64,000 nt of DNA from Rana temporaria (lineage: Eukaryota; Chordata; Amphibia; Anura; Ranidae): NCBI RefSeq assembly GCF_905171775.1, contig NC_053497.1, positions 99,816,157 through 99,880,156 of the forward strand, written 5' to 3'. The position numbers and the translations under genes are program-made. The notes under the pieces were generated by a model. It was not told the origin of the DNA. It did no database searches and saw nothing but the letters and a program-made list of their open reading frames with translations. Positions 24,458 to 35,036 of the stretch are shown one piece after another. Within the stretch, counting starts at the first letter, position 1. Every line of letters begins with the position of its first letter.

Positions 24458-25935
24458 TCATATCTCAGGTTCTGAGACTTGTAAAGAACTGATTAACAAA
24501 TTGTACTAATTTGAATATTTATTTTTGGATTTTCAGAGTGTAACCTAACATCATAAAGGTTACTCTCTGCCAGTCTGAGCAGATTTATCATGTTGAGTGT
24601 CTTATGTACCTGAGCTCAGTGCTGGTGACAGACACTGAAAAACTGTAATTTACATGGAATGTATTATCTTTTCAATTACTTTTTAGATTTACATGTAATT
24701 TGCCGTACACCCATCTATCCATGCATGGTCATTTTTTAAACCTTGTTTCCATACATATTTGCTACACAATGGTTGCACTTTACTTCTTCTTTTCACATTG
24801 GAAGCCCATCAATTCAATCACTTTATGCTCCCAAATGTACAATACGGGGACCTGTCTAATTACAAGATAAATTACTCCAAATCCGAAGCGCTCAATGTCT
24901 CTTAACATCTGATAGAGTAGATAGCTTAAGACAATCTTTTCCTTTTCAATGGGCTCAATTCTGCCTTAAATATTTGGGCATCAAGCCCACATCTGACCCT
25001 TAATAGTTAAACAAGGTAAATTTTCGCTACCTATTAACAAAGATTTGCTCTGATCTTCGGACACGGAGGACAAATAATTATTTAACTTGGTTTGGAGGGA
25101 GGAGTAGCGTAATTAAGATGACCACCTTCCCTTAGGTGTTGTACTTCATCCAAATGATACCTATATTCGCCCTCATTCATTCTTCACCCATCTGCAATCT
25201 TTACTTTCTTTTCATTTGGGGATATAAACCACCACACATTCACATTATACTCCTAAGCATCCCAAAACAAGATGAAGGAATTGGTTTACCAGAGTTGCTT
25301 CAGAGCTACAGAGCCTTAAATCTATCATGGGTGAAACCTTGGGTCAGGCTGGAACAGGAATGCAACCCACAGGGCAGGACTTAGGGTGGTGGGGGCCCCT
25401 GGGCTTGAGTGTTGAAGGGGCCCCCTGGAGCCGAGAATTGGGGGGATCAAAGTTGTTGAGCGGGGGGGGCGAATTGAAGTTGTTGAGCGGGGGGGAGCAC
25501 ATTAAAGTTGTTGAGCGGGGGGGGGGGGGTTTTTCAGTTGTTGAGGGGGGGAGTGCCTCTCACCTGTGCCAACAGCCGGGGCCACAGACTGTCATTAGCC
25601 CGGCTGTCGGCTTTCTTCCCTTCAGCAGCCACAGTCCTCCACACACCACTCCGGTTCCTCCTGCTTCCGTGCTGCCTCCTCTTGCAGTGCGGGAAAATTA
25701 ATTAAATGCGGGAAGAAGCTGTCTGTGCGGGAAAGTCCCACAGAATCCGTGCGTGTTGGGAGGTATGCGCAGGGCCGCCATCAGGAATTTTGGGGCCCCT
25801 TGCACAGCTTAAGGCATGGGCCCCCTGAAGCAGAGAACCTAGGGGGGGTGGGGGTGCTGTCGCCTGAAATTGAGAAGGGTGGGGGCTGCCGCAAATTGAG
25901 AAGCCTTTACAAAAAAAAGAAGAAATAAAGAAAAA

Positions 25936-25940
<5 letters not shown>

Positions 25941-26019
<79 letters not shown>
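25941..26019. repeat. (AT)n microsatellite inside the hAT element
   Basis: About 39 AT units, giving spurious open frames made of alternating Tyr and Ile. Confidence 0.95.
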
Positions 26020-26027
<8 letters not shown>

Positions 26028-26289
26028 GGGTAGCCATCCGGGGCCCTGGGGACCTCTGGGCCTTTTAATAAAAAGAAAAAATAAACCTCTGGGCCCTTTA
26101 ATAATAAAAAAAAAACATTTATAAAAAATACATAAAAAAAGGGAGGTTGCCATCCGGGGCCCTGGGGACCTCTGGGCCCCTGGGAACCTCTGGGCATTTT
26201 AATAAAAAATAAAAAAATAAACATTTATAAAAAAAATAAAAAAAGGGGGGTTGCCACATGGGGCCCTGGGGACCTCTGAGCCCTTTAAT

Positions 26290-26326
<37 letters not shown>

Positions 26327-26328
26327 TA

Positions 26329-27938
26329 CAGTGGGGATCGAAAGTTTGGGCACCCCAGGTAAAAATTTGTATTAATGTGCATAACGAAGCCAAGGAAAGA
26401 TGGAAAAATCTCCAAAAGGCATCAAATTACAGATTAGACATTCTTATAATATGTCAAAAAAAGTTAGATTTTGTTTCCATCATTTACACTTTCAAAATTA
26501 CAGAAAACAAAAAAATGGCATCTGCAAAAGTTTGGGCACCCTGCAGAGTTAATATCTTGCACTGCCCCCTTTGGCAAGTATCACAGCTCGTAAACGCTTT
26601 TTGTAGCCAGCCAAGAGTCTTTCAATTCTTGTTTGAGGGATCTTTGCCCATTCTTCCTTACAAAAGTCTTTCAGTTCTTTGAGATTTCTGGGCTGTCTGT
26701 CACGCATTGCTCTTTTAAGGTCTATCCATAGATTTTCAATTATGTTGAGGTCAGGAGATTGTGAAGGCCATGGCAAAACCTTCAGTTTACGCCTCTTGAT
26801 GTAATCCCCCATGGATTTTCAGGTGTGTTTAGGATCATTATCCATTTGTAGAAGCCATCCTCTCTTTAACTTCAGCTTTTTCACAGATGGCATCAAGTTA
26901 CCATCCAAAATTTGCTGAAATTTTATTGAATCCATTTTTCCTTCTACTCGTGAAATTTTCCCTGTGCCACTGGCTGCAATACAACCCCAAAGCATGATTG
27001 ATCCACCCCCATGCTTCACAGTTGGACAGAGGTTCTTTTCATTAAATTCTGTGCTCTTTCTTCTCCAAACGTCCCTTTGCTCATTCCGGACAAAAAATAC
27101 TATTTTAACCTCATCGGTCCACAGAACTTGTTTCCAAAATGCATCAGGCCTGTCTATATGTTCATTTGCGAAGTTCAAACGCTGATTTTTGTGGTGAGGA
27201 CGTAGGAGAGGTTTTCTTCTGATGACTCTTCCATGAAGACCATATTTGTACAAGTATCTCTTTATAGTGGAATAGTGTACCACAACTCCAGTGTCTGCCA
27301 GATCTTTCTGGAGGGATCCTGCAGTCAAACGTGGGTTTTGAATTGCTTTTCTCACAATCCTGCGAGCTGTTCTGTCTATTTGTCTTGGTCTTCCAGATCT
27401 TGCTTTAACTTCCACTGTTCCTGATGACTGCCATTTATTAACTACATTCCGAACAGAGGATATTGACATCTGAAAACGCTTTGCTATCTTCTTATAGCCT
27501 TCTCCAGCTTTGTGAGCGTCAACTTTTTTCAGTTTCAATTTTCTAGACAACTGCTTAGAAGAACCCATGGTGCTGATTGTTGGGGCAAGGTCAGATGAGT
27601 CTGGGCATTTAAAACATTTGAGATTGACATCACCTGGTCTTCCCAGACGATGATTGAGAACAATCCATGACACTGGCAGATCTCAGTTTTGCAAAGGGGG
27701 TGCAGTGCATGCTATAAATTCTGCAGGGTGCCCAAACTTTTGCAGACGCCATTTTTTTGTTTTCTGTAATTTTGAAAGTGTAAATGATGGAAATAAAATA
27801 TAACTTTTTTTGACATATTATAAGAATGTCTAATCTGTAATTTGATGCCTTTTGGAGATTTATCCATCTTTCCTTGGCCTCGTTATGCACATTAATACAA
27901 ATTTCTACCTGGGGTGCCCAAACTTTCGATCCCCACTG
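26329..27938 (-). mobile_element. Tc1/mariner element, 1.6 kb, nearly intact
   Basis: The ends are CAGTGGGGATCGAAAGTTTG and its exact inverted counterpart, with TA on each side (26327-26328 and 27939-27940). The inverted repeats are long, over 200 bp, with an inner copy of GTTTGGGCACCC as in IR/DR-type Tc1 elements. The transposase lies on the minus strand. High symmetry and near-intact coding suggest a young insertion. The terminus is one I recognise as widespread in vertebrate Tc1 elements. Confidence 0.9.
26549..27568 (-). pseudogene. Tc1 transposase, 339 codons, broken by one stop
   Basis: The frame starts at MGSSKQLSRKL (27568) and runs to ...AKGGSARY. An N-terminal paired-like helix-turn-helix region (AKRFQMSISSVRNVVNKW) is followed by a GRPR hook (SGRPRQ) and the catalytic core. 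The DD34E triad is complete in the reading: D152 in WTDE, D243 in QMDND and E278 in DLNIIENLW. A single in-frame TGA at codon 250 (26819-26821), right after DPKHT, interrupts it; no frameshift is present. The length matches the usual ~340 residues of Tc1 transposases. The product would cut and rejoin DNA at TA sites. An upstream extension of the open frame to 27673 has no homologous look, so I chose the internal Met. Confidence 0.9.
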
Positions 27939-28327
27939 TATATAAAAAAATAAAAAAGGTGGGTTGCCATCCGGGGGCCGTGGAGACCCCTGAGCCCTTT
28001 AATAATAATAATAATAATAATAATATATATATATATATATATATTATTATTATTATTATTATTAAAGGGCCCAGGGGTCTCCGGGGCCCCGGACGGCAAC
28101 CCCCCTTTTTTTTATTTATTTTTTGTAAAAAAATGTTTTTTTTATATATATTTTTTATTTTTATATATATATATTATTATATATATAAAAATAAAAAATA
28201 TATAAAAAAAACATTTTTTTAAAAAAAATAAATAAATTAAATAAAAAAAAATAAAAAAAAATAAAAAAGGGGGGGGTTGCCGTCCAGGGCCCTGGGGGGC
28301 TCCGGGCCCCTGGGGACCTCTGGACCC

Positions 28328-28329
<2 letters not shown>

Positions 28330-28362
<33 letters not shown>

Positions 28363-28381
28363 TTTTTTTTTTTTTTTTTTT
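28330..28381. repeat. A29/T23 palindromic homopolymer pair
   Basis: A run of 29 A is followed directly by 23 T, flanked by inverted GGGCCCC-type blocks (GACCCCTA and TAGGGGGCCC). It could be a true foldback junction or an assembly artefact. Confidence 0.8.
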
Positions 28382-30205
28382 AGGGGGCCCCCTATTGGGT
28401 GGGGCCCCTGGGCTTGAGCCCAGTCAAGCCCAATGGTAAGTCCGGCCCTGGCAACCCAGTCCCCTTATCCTGCCTTCCTTGGCTCACTTTTTGCCACTTA
28501 AATTCCCTTAAAATACACCTAATAATTGGAGCCACACCTAGGTTAATTCTTCGACTTTTCCATTCCACGTATCTCCCTGCTTCCCTTAACAATGGTCTCA
28601 GTAGTCAGTACTGAGAGATCTAGAGTTCTCTGCAAGAACCACCAACTAATATTTTAAACATCTTATGGATGTGGGAAAGTTTTGCCTTACCCATTTTCTA
28701 ACCTCAACATGATGGAGGTACAAAATCTTCTCAACATGCCTATTTACAATTGGTCCACTTAACAATTGTGCCATTTCTAGTGTGCTAACCTGGACCTGTT
28801 CAGCATCCTAGATCTTCCACTCCATTTAAAAACCTGTGTAGTTTCACTCATTTTCCCTAAGCTTAATGTGGCAGGCCATATATGATGCGATTTTTGCTCA
28901 ATTCCCCCATCAACACAGTCAGCGTTAGTGGGGAAATTCCTCTTGCGTAACTATTGGGTTCTTCCAGTGGGGGGCATGGGGAGCTGTCCAGAAGAAAACA
29001 ATGGTTTTCGCCAATGACTATAGCTGCTGGCAATAATCGCATGCTAAAATCTATGGATCGACTTGGGTACATACAGCCTTCTTATAGATGGTTCAAATAT
29101 TGGCCGGATCAGCAGGTATTTGAACCATCTATGGTTGGCTTACATGTGGTAAAACACTGCTGATTCCCATTACCCATTCAAGTGCAAGCAAAAATGCTGT
29201 TTTTTTTTTCCTTGCAGCTGATTGGGTATTCTTTACAAAGTGAATCTTTCCTACATTTATATTAAATTTACTAAGGAGAACAAGTGCAACTGCACTTGCA
29301 ATGTGCAGAGTCTGCCTTTAGTAAATCCACCCCATAATCTGCCAGAAAACTATAGGAGTGTGCTTATTTCCGGCTATTCAAGATTTCAGCTATAATGCAT
29401 GTGCCAATGAACATAGTCCTCAACATATGGGGGTTGTGGTCTTGGTCACAGTAGGGTTATCTCTTACTAGCAGAAGTCCTAAATGATTTTTTTTAGATGT
29501 GACGCATGCCTTTATTTCCTGCACTTTTCTCTTCTTTTCCAACAACCTTCACTAAAATCAACAAGGAGATTTAGCCTGCCCCTATTGTTCTGTGTTTCAC
29601 TTCCTCTCAAATCCCTGACTTACACTTACAAACGGCAAATGTCAGACCAGCCGTTGGTCTTTTTCTGAGCCTGAAACATGCTAATTATGCCAGCTAAAAT
29701 TATCAAAGAGCCTTGATGAGAAATTGTCTCACCCATCTTAAGTTGTTGTCTTATATAATCAGGAAAGCACAATCAAAACAAGACATGATAGGTCTAAATG
29801 AAAGAAAGAGTCAGTTGTCTGCTGGACATTTATAGCTCACGTACCAACATAAGATGGCAAGTGGACAATTTCCTTTGTTTGCGTAAACAATCATACAAAT
29901 TAGTGCCAGAACTTTGCTGTTTATAGCTACATGACATGTGGAAATAATCCCATTCTCTGCAATACGTATTCCATTAAGGTGCTCATTCCACTCACAATCA
30001 TTTCATAAAGACGGAGATCGTTTTCAAACAACTTAATTCATACTGTTGTGAAAAGTTAAACAAACAATTAGAAAAAGAGGAAGAGTTTCCTTGTGGTCTA
30101 CAAAGGACCCACCCACTTTAGAACCCACCATTCTCAATTTAGACATGTCCATGTAAAGGGACGTAGTCCTTTGCTGAAATTAGTTTGTTTATTTTGGAAG
30201 AGCTA

Positions 30206-31015
30206 TTCACCCCCTTCCTGCCCAAGCCATTTTTTGCGATACATCACTGTGTCGCTTTAACTGACAAGTGCGCTGTCGTGAGACGCTGTACCCAAACAAT
30301 GCGCTATAAACAAAAGAAGAGTGATAAGTTTGAAAAAAACACAATATTTTTTACTTTTTGGTATAATAAAAAAAAATTTAAACAATTTTTTTCCTCAGTT
30401 TAGGCTGATATGTATTCTTCTACATATTTTTGGTAAAAAAAATCGAAATAAGCGCATATTGATTGGTTTGCTCAAAAGTTATAGCGTCTACAAAATAGGG
30501 GATAGATTTATAGCATTTTTATTATAATTTTTGTTTTACTAGCAATGGCGGCGATCTGCGATTTTTATCGTGACTGCGATATTGCAGGAGGACAAATCGG
30601 ACACTTTTGACACTATTTTGGGACCATTCACATTTATACAGCGATATGTGCTATAAAAATGCATTGATTACTGTATAAATGTGACTGGCAGGGAAGGGGT
30701 TAACACTAGGGGCGATCAAAGGGTTAAATATGTGTTCTAGGGAGTGATTCTAACTGTAGGAGGAGGGGAATCACAAGAGAAGGAGACCGATTGGTGTTCC
30801 TCTGTACTGGGAACACACATCGGTCTCCTTCACCTGATAGGATGTGGATATGTGTGTTTCTATGACGCCCGACCCAAAACGAGAGCTCCACCTTCCGGCA
30901 ATCATACATTTAAATCAGGTGATGAGGAGGCAACATATCGTCTCCTTGCCACCTGTCAAATACACTCAGATCGTTTTTCAAAGGAGCATCAGTGCCTGCT
31001 GCACTTGTGAATAAG
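30206..31015. mobile_element. Partial copy of the 'CCACTTCC' TTAA element
   Basis: It shares long blocks with 60610-62074, including TACATATTTTTGGTAAAAAA, TTATAGCGTCTACAAAATAG, CTAGCAATGGCGGCGATC-like and GGTTAACACTAGGGGCGATC. Neither terminal TTAA is preserved. Open frames in it are not conserved between copies. Confidence 0.65.
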
Positions 31016-31537
31016 CACTTAGTTGTATTTGGCAGTGGCACCCCTGGGGCTCCTTCACACATAAAGTTGGGGGGTAGTAAAACCCTGTGGCTGAGTCATG
31101 ATTCATTGTGAAAGCAGCACTATACTTTTATGCCCAGTATATTGCTTCACACTGACCAGAAGATCGCTTCTTTCCTGTTGCTGGCACGACTCTGAAAACC
31201 GATAGCTGGGAAAAGAGGTGCAGTGCAGTTGATATCACTCCACATGGGAAAGAAGCCAGTAGGTGGCATCGGTTTATGCGTCTCTTGTTCCCTACTACAG
31301 CTCCAACTTTACAAGTAGTCCCTCTGCATTGTACTCTGATGCTCTGGGATGGTGGGTCATCAAGCCCAGACTGCGATCTACTAGTGGATCATGATCTACA
31401 GGGTTTCTGACCCCTGGGCTAGTGCTTCAAGCATCCACAGGTCCCTCCACCCTTTCCTGGCCTGCCAGCATTTGTTCTGTTTACATTCTGCTAACAGTAG
31501 AAAGACTCACTGACAGCAAATTAGTAATCAGGTGTTA

Positions 31538-32370
31538 TGGATGCAGCGGCCAACCAGCTCCTTAACAACCAGCTATTCTTTAGGCCTCGTACACACGACC
31601 GAGGAACTCGTCGTAAATTAAACATCGTTTTCCTCGACGAGTTTCTTGTTAGGCTTGTGGAAAAACTTGACAAGCTTTCTTTGCGTACACACTGTCAAGA
31701 CCATATCTCCTCGTTCTCAAACGCAGTGATGTACAATGCATACAACGGCAGGGGAAGTTTGATTCCACTGGCACAACCCTTGGGGCTGCTTTTGCTAATC
31801 TCATGTTACTGCGTGTTAAGTAAAAGTTTGGTAAGAGACGATTTGCACTTTTCAGTCTGTTACAGAGTGACAAATGTGCTATCTCCATTACAAACGCTAC
31901 CTTTACCGAAGGTGCGCTCCCATCTCATACTTTATTCTGAGCATGCACGGGTTTCTAAGCATACACACGAACGTGTTTCTCATCGAAAACCAGCCCGACG
32001 AGGAACACGACAAGGAAATTGAGACTCCCGTTGAGGAAAAAGAGAACTTGTTCTCGTCGAGTTCCTCGACAGTTTTCTCAATGAAAAACATACACGTGAC
32101 CGTTTTCCTCAGGAAAAAAAGCTCTGCCACCAAGTTTCTTGATGGATTCTGTCGAGGAAAACGGTCGTGTGTACGAGGCCTCATACAGAATTCTGATTGG
32201 CTGATCAATCTTCGATTGATTTAAATTCCATTTGTTCCAAAAGTTTGGAATTGGTTTCAAAACAGATGAACTAAACTAAACAAATGACTGAAATGCATAA
32301 CTATTGTCATTCGGAGATTTGGGTACATTTGTCTGAATTAATTCAGACTAAAACAAATTGCACATGTCTA
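31538..32370. mobile_element. 5'-truncated hAT-like element hosting a Harbinger MITE
   Basis: The right end TTGCACATGTCTA matches the 1799-2984 family. The left part carries GCAGCGG and CTTAACAACCAGCTATT, as in that element's interior. The MITE at 31583-32180 is inserted between AGCTATTCTTTA and CATACAGAATTC, which are adjacent (ATTTTATTACACAGAATTC) in the other copy. Confidence 0.65.
31583..32180. mobile_element. Harbinger-type MITE, long copy, relative of 13596-14182
   Basis: The ends are GGCCTCGTACACACGACCG and its inverted counterpart CGGTCGTGTGTACGAGGCC, flanked by TTA and TCA. The interior is collinear with 13596-14182 for most of its length. The 161-codon open frame here has the same mosaic of inverted 'cgacgag' blocks and is not a gene. 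Confidence 0.8.
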
Positions 32371-32379
32371 CTGATAAGC

Positions 32380-32870
32380 TTCCCTGTTAGCAGACTCCAC
32401 AACCACTGGTCAAAGGTTGTGGTAGAGAGGCCCTTGTCCTCATTAACATGTGGACCATAGGCATGCCCACAGGGTGTGCCAGGTGTGCCTAGCCACACTC
32501 TAATCACCCTGTGTGGGGACAGATTCTCCCTGTTTAAAAAAAATAAGGATAAAAACGATTGACAATGTAAACTGCCCTACTGACACTAATCTCTGCCCTA
32601 CTGACACGCTCCATTGCTCTGCTGACACCGTCAGTATATACACACATGTAAATTTGTTTGAGCTTTGGGGTGCACCCCCTAATGCAATAGGCTCTGCACA
32701 CCTATGATGTGGACAAAGTGCTTCACCATGTTGATAGCATGTGACCTGGTATGGTTCAGGGGGGTGCATATCCGTCTGATTCTTTCCGGGCCAATCAGTC
32801 TGATAAGGGCAGAAAATGCAATCCTCCTTTATTAAAATCATTCTAACTAAAACAACTTACAAAATCCTTG
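32380..32870. repeat. Second copy of the unclassified repeat of 12290-13595, with a hAT insert
   Basis: The sequence AGGTTGTGGTAGAGAGGCCC and the block ATAGCATGTGACCTGGTATG match 12530-12660. The hAT insertion at 32456-32706 interrupts it between AACATGTGGAC and AAAGTGCTTCACC. Confidence 0.55.
32456..32706. mobile_element. 251-bp hAT element with perfect 8-bp TSD
   Basis: ATGTGGAC flanks both sides exactly (32448-32455 and 32707-32714). The ends are CATAGGCATGCCCACAGGGT and, at the right, GCACACCTATG, a short inverted pair. Removing the insert restores continuity with the copy at 12560-12620. Confidence 0.75.
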
Positions 32871-33661
32871 TATAGTCCTGATTTTCACTTTAATAGGCCA
32901 TATGGACTTCTCCATCAGTTCAGTTTTTCAAATCCATCCTTAACCACTTTAGCTCCGGAAAGATTTGCCCCCTTAAAGTGGTTGTAAACCCTTAAAAAAA
33001 ATAAACCTGCAAGACAAAGACATAATGAGCTAGTATGCATACATAATCAGTGAAACCATTGGGAGATTTCTTGTTAATTCAGTCTCTGGTGACAACTTAA
33101 AATTTGAGATTTTTTTTCACTTTCACGTTTAGTGATTACAGCTAACAGGACAAATAGAGAAAATTAATCTTCCTAATAGGTGCACAGACAGCAATATAAA
33201 CCTGGCAAGTGCTCTATTTCCTCTCTGCTACATCCAAAACTTTTGCCTTTAGTTAAACTTTATTCTCTTTTCCACTATTTCACAGTATAATAATATCTTG
33301 TATTTAATATTGTATATGTTTTACAATGAAATTATATGTTTTCATACATTTAATTGCTATGAACCTGTCATCTGTGATGATAATAATAATAAAAAAAATA
33401 ATATTAATAATTACTATTACTACGATTGTTATATTATTATTTACAAATTTCCAGGAAAATTGGACTGTAATTCCAGCACAAGCTCTGCATATCACACAGA
33501 TAATACATGTAAAATATGATCATTTATTTTAAACATAGAATGATTAAACTGTACATTATGATTATTATTATTTCCAGGGTAGCGTGAAAAGGCTAAACAT
33601 GGATTTTTAATTATAAACAAATGGTCATACCTTACAATAGAAAGAAAACAGAAATGATACT

Positions 33662-34840
33662 TTAACCACTAGAAATCCGCGCTATAGTCAAATGACGGCT
33701 ATAGCGCAGGCCTGAAAATCCATGAGGACATCAATAGACGTCCTCTCCTTTGCACGCGCAACGCGCTCCCCCTGCAGGGCAGGGCTCGTGCGGCGAGCGC
33801 TGTGATCACCAAGTCACTGAGACTTGGTGGATCACAGATCCATGTAAGGGACTGGTCCGGCCCCTTACCACGTGATCAGTTGTCAGCCAAAGACAGCTGA
33901 TCACATGATGTAAACAAAGGATCGGTAATAAAAAAATTCTCCTCAGTGGTTGTTTACAATGGACATCGGTCCCGAAGAGGAAGGGGGACCATCAGTCTCA
34001 TCAGTGCCCATAAAAACCGCCTGCCAGTGCCACCTGCCATTGCCACCTGCCAGTGCCCACAGTGCCACCTATTAATGCCCACAGTGCCACCTATCAATGC
34101 CCACAGTGCCACCTATCAATTCCCACCTGTGATGCCAATCAGTGCCACCTAGTAATGCTGCCTATCAGTGTAACCAATCAGTGCCCATTATTTCCACTCA
34201 TCAGTTCCCATCACTGCCACCTATCAGTTCCCATCACTGCCACCTATCAGTGCCCATCACTTCCACCTATCAGTGCCCATCACTGCCAGCTATCAGTGCC
34301 ACCTATCAATGCCACCTATTGGTGCCACTTCTCAGTGCCCACCAGTGCCACCTATCAATGCCCTTCAGTGCCACCCATCAGTGCCACCTCTCAGTGCCGC
34401 CTATCGGTGCCCACCAGTGCCATCTATCAGTGCCCACCAGTGCCGCCTTATTGGTGCCATCATTGCATTCCATCAGTGCCCATCAATGCAGCCCATCAGT
34501 GCCCATCAATGCAGCCCATCAGTGCAGTCCATCAGTGCCCATCAGTACAGCCTCATCAGTTGACCATCAGTACAGCCTCATCAATGAAGGAGAACAATTA
34601 CCCGTTTGCAAAATGTTATAACAAAATATAAAAAATATATAATATATTTTTTTAAATCTGTGTTTTTATTTATTTTTTAACAAAAATAAAAACCGCAGAG
34701 GTGATCAAATACCGCTAAATGAAAGCTCTATTTGTGGAAAAAAATTATAAAAATTTCATTTGGGTACAGTGTTACATGACCGCGCAATTGTCATTCAAAG
34801 ACAGGAGGGGGGTTTAAGTGCCTAGTAAGCAAGTGGTTAA
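33662..34840. mobile_element. Large TTAA element with internal minisatellite
   Basis: TTAACCACT at the left and AGTGGTTAA at the right are inverted, with TTAA at both ends. The right part (AAAGCTCTATTTGTGG..., TTGGGTACAGTGTTACATGACC) matches 61920-62000 and belongs to the same family as 61134-62074. A minisatellite fills its centre. Confidence 0.75.
34010..34580. repeat. CAGTGCC(CACCTAT) minisatellite
   Basis: There are dozens of variant copies of short units such as CAGTGCCACCTAT, CAGTGCCCATCA and CAATGCAGCCCAT. All three frames stay open because the repeat lacks stop codons, which produces false proteins of up to about 190 residues rich in Cys, Pro, Gln and Ser. Confidence 0.9.
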
Positions 34841-34924
34841 GTGAATAGACTGAGAAATAAATGTGCACATGTAAGTCTCAGTGACATTCTATAGTCCCTC
34901 AAAATCTTATCCTTTTTATATAAG

Positions 34925-35036
34925 GTGTGACATGGATTCCAATATTGAACGGATACGTCTTTTAGACCATAACACGGACAATTACACAACTCCATCTGTT
35001 GAGGAAATCAGCATGCCATCTGAAGACAAAAACAAA
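34925..35036 (+). CDS. flt1: flt1 exon 11: central part of Ig-like domain 5
   Basis: The acceptor is ATATAAG (AG at 34923-34924), with a weak polypyrimidine tract, and the donor is GTAAGT at 35037. The first base completes a Glu codon started in exon 10; the next 37 codons are open and end in phase 0 at SEDKNK, the counterpart of human IEGKNK. Human FLT1 has two cysteines near the exon start (RCDFC); this protein has only one (ECDMD). The middle is poorly conserved and acidic, with one sequon (NYT). Without its neighbours this exon would be hard to recognise; phase, position and the KNK end make it secure. Confidence 0.92.

Larger units (their letters stand above)
26025..28345. repeat. Degenerate GGTTGCCATCCGGGGCCCTG tandem array, split by the Tc1
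   Basis: Units of roughly 80-110 bp combine a 'ttgccatccggggccctggggacctctggg' type core with an A-rich spacer. They occur about three times at 26025-26290 and about three times at 27955-28345. The Tc1 element at 26329-27938 lies between the two groups. Inside the second group, AAT8-(AT)n-ATT at 28000-28064 forms a perfect palindrome. Confidence 0.65.
25370..28450. mobile_element. hAT-like element with perfect 8-bp TSD, hosting a Tc1
   Basis: It is flanked by GCAACCCA on both sides (25362-25369 and 28451-28458). The ends are CAGGGCAGGACTTAG and, inverted, CAGGGCCGGACTTACC, each followed by GGGCCCCTGGGCTTGA-like blocks. The interior has G-rich 'gttgttgagcgggg' repeats, a second hAT-like start at 25770 (CAGGGCCGCCATCAG), microsatellites and the Tc1. 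No hAT transposase is visible. Confidence 0.75.
24800..28860 (+). pseudogene. L1/Tx1 LINE ORF2 fragment, split by a hAT element
   Basis: Frameshifted translations of 24800-25369 show KINYSKSEALNVSL, then NYLTWFGG and SSVIKMTTLP, then FIWGYKPPHI and IPKQDEGIGLPEL. These follow the order of L1-clade reverse-transcriptase C-terminal regions. The sequence resumes after the insertion at 28451 and fades out near 28860. It is oriented with the gene, decayed, and the oldest layer of this block. The insert at 25370-28450 is not part of it. Confidence 0.7.
23521..34924 (+). other. flt1: flt1 intron 10 (11.4 kb)
   Basis: It holds the nested L1/hAT/Tc1 block, a Harbinger-type MITE, a palindromic hAT remnant and a large TTAA element. 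Between 28870 and 30200 I see only a short half-repeat at 29170-29330, which resembles 41730-41870. The 32880-33660 stretch shows an AAT-rich patch and nothing else. Confidence 0.85.

Noticed and set aside
25702..26415. Open frames with long alternating Tyr-Ile stretches
   Set aside because: These are translations of (AT)n microsatellites joined to G-rich repeats, not proteins.
31537..32022. A 161-codon open frame on the + strand
   Set aside because: It overlaps a palindromic MITE, and similar but frame-broken versions occur in the sister copy at 13596-14182.
34053..34631. Open frames of 96-192 codons rich in Cys, Pro, Gln and Ser
   Set aside because: All three frames of the CAGTGCC minisatellite are open because the unit lacks stops. 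There is no start context or conserved domain, and the array lies inside a transposable element.
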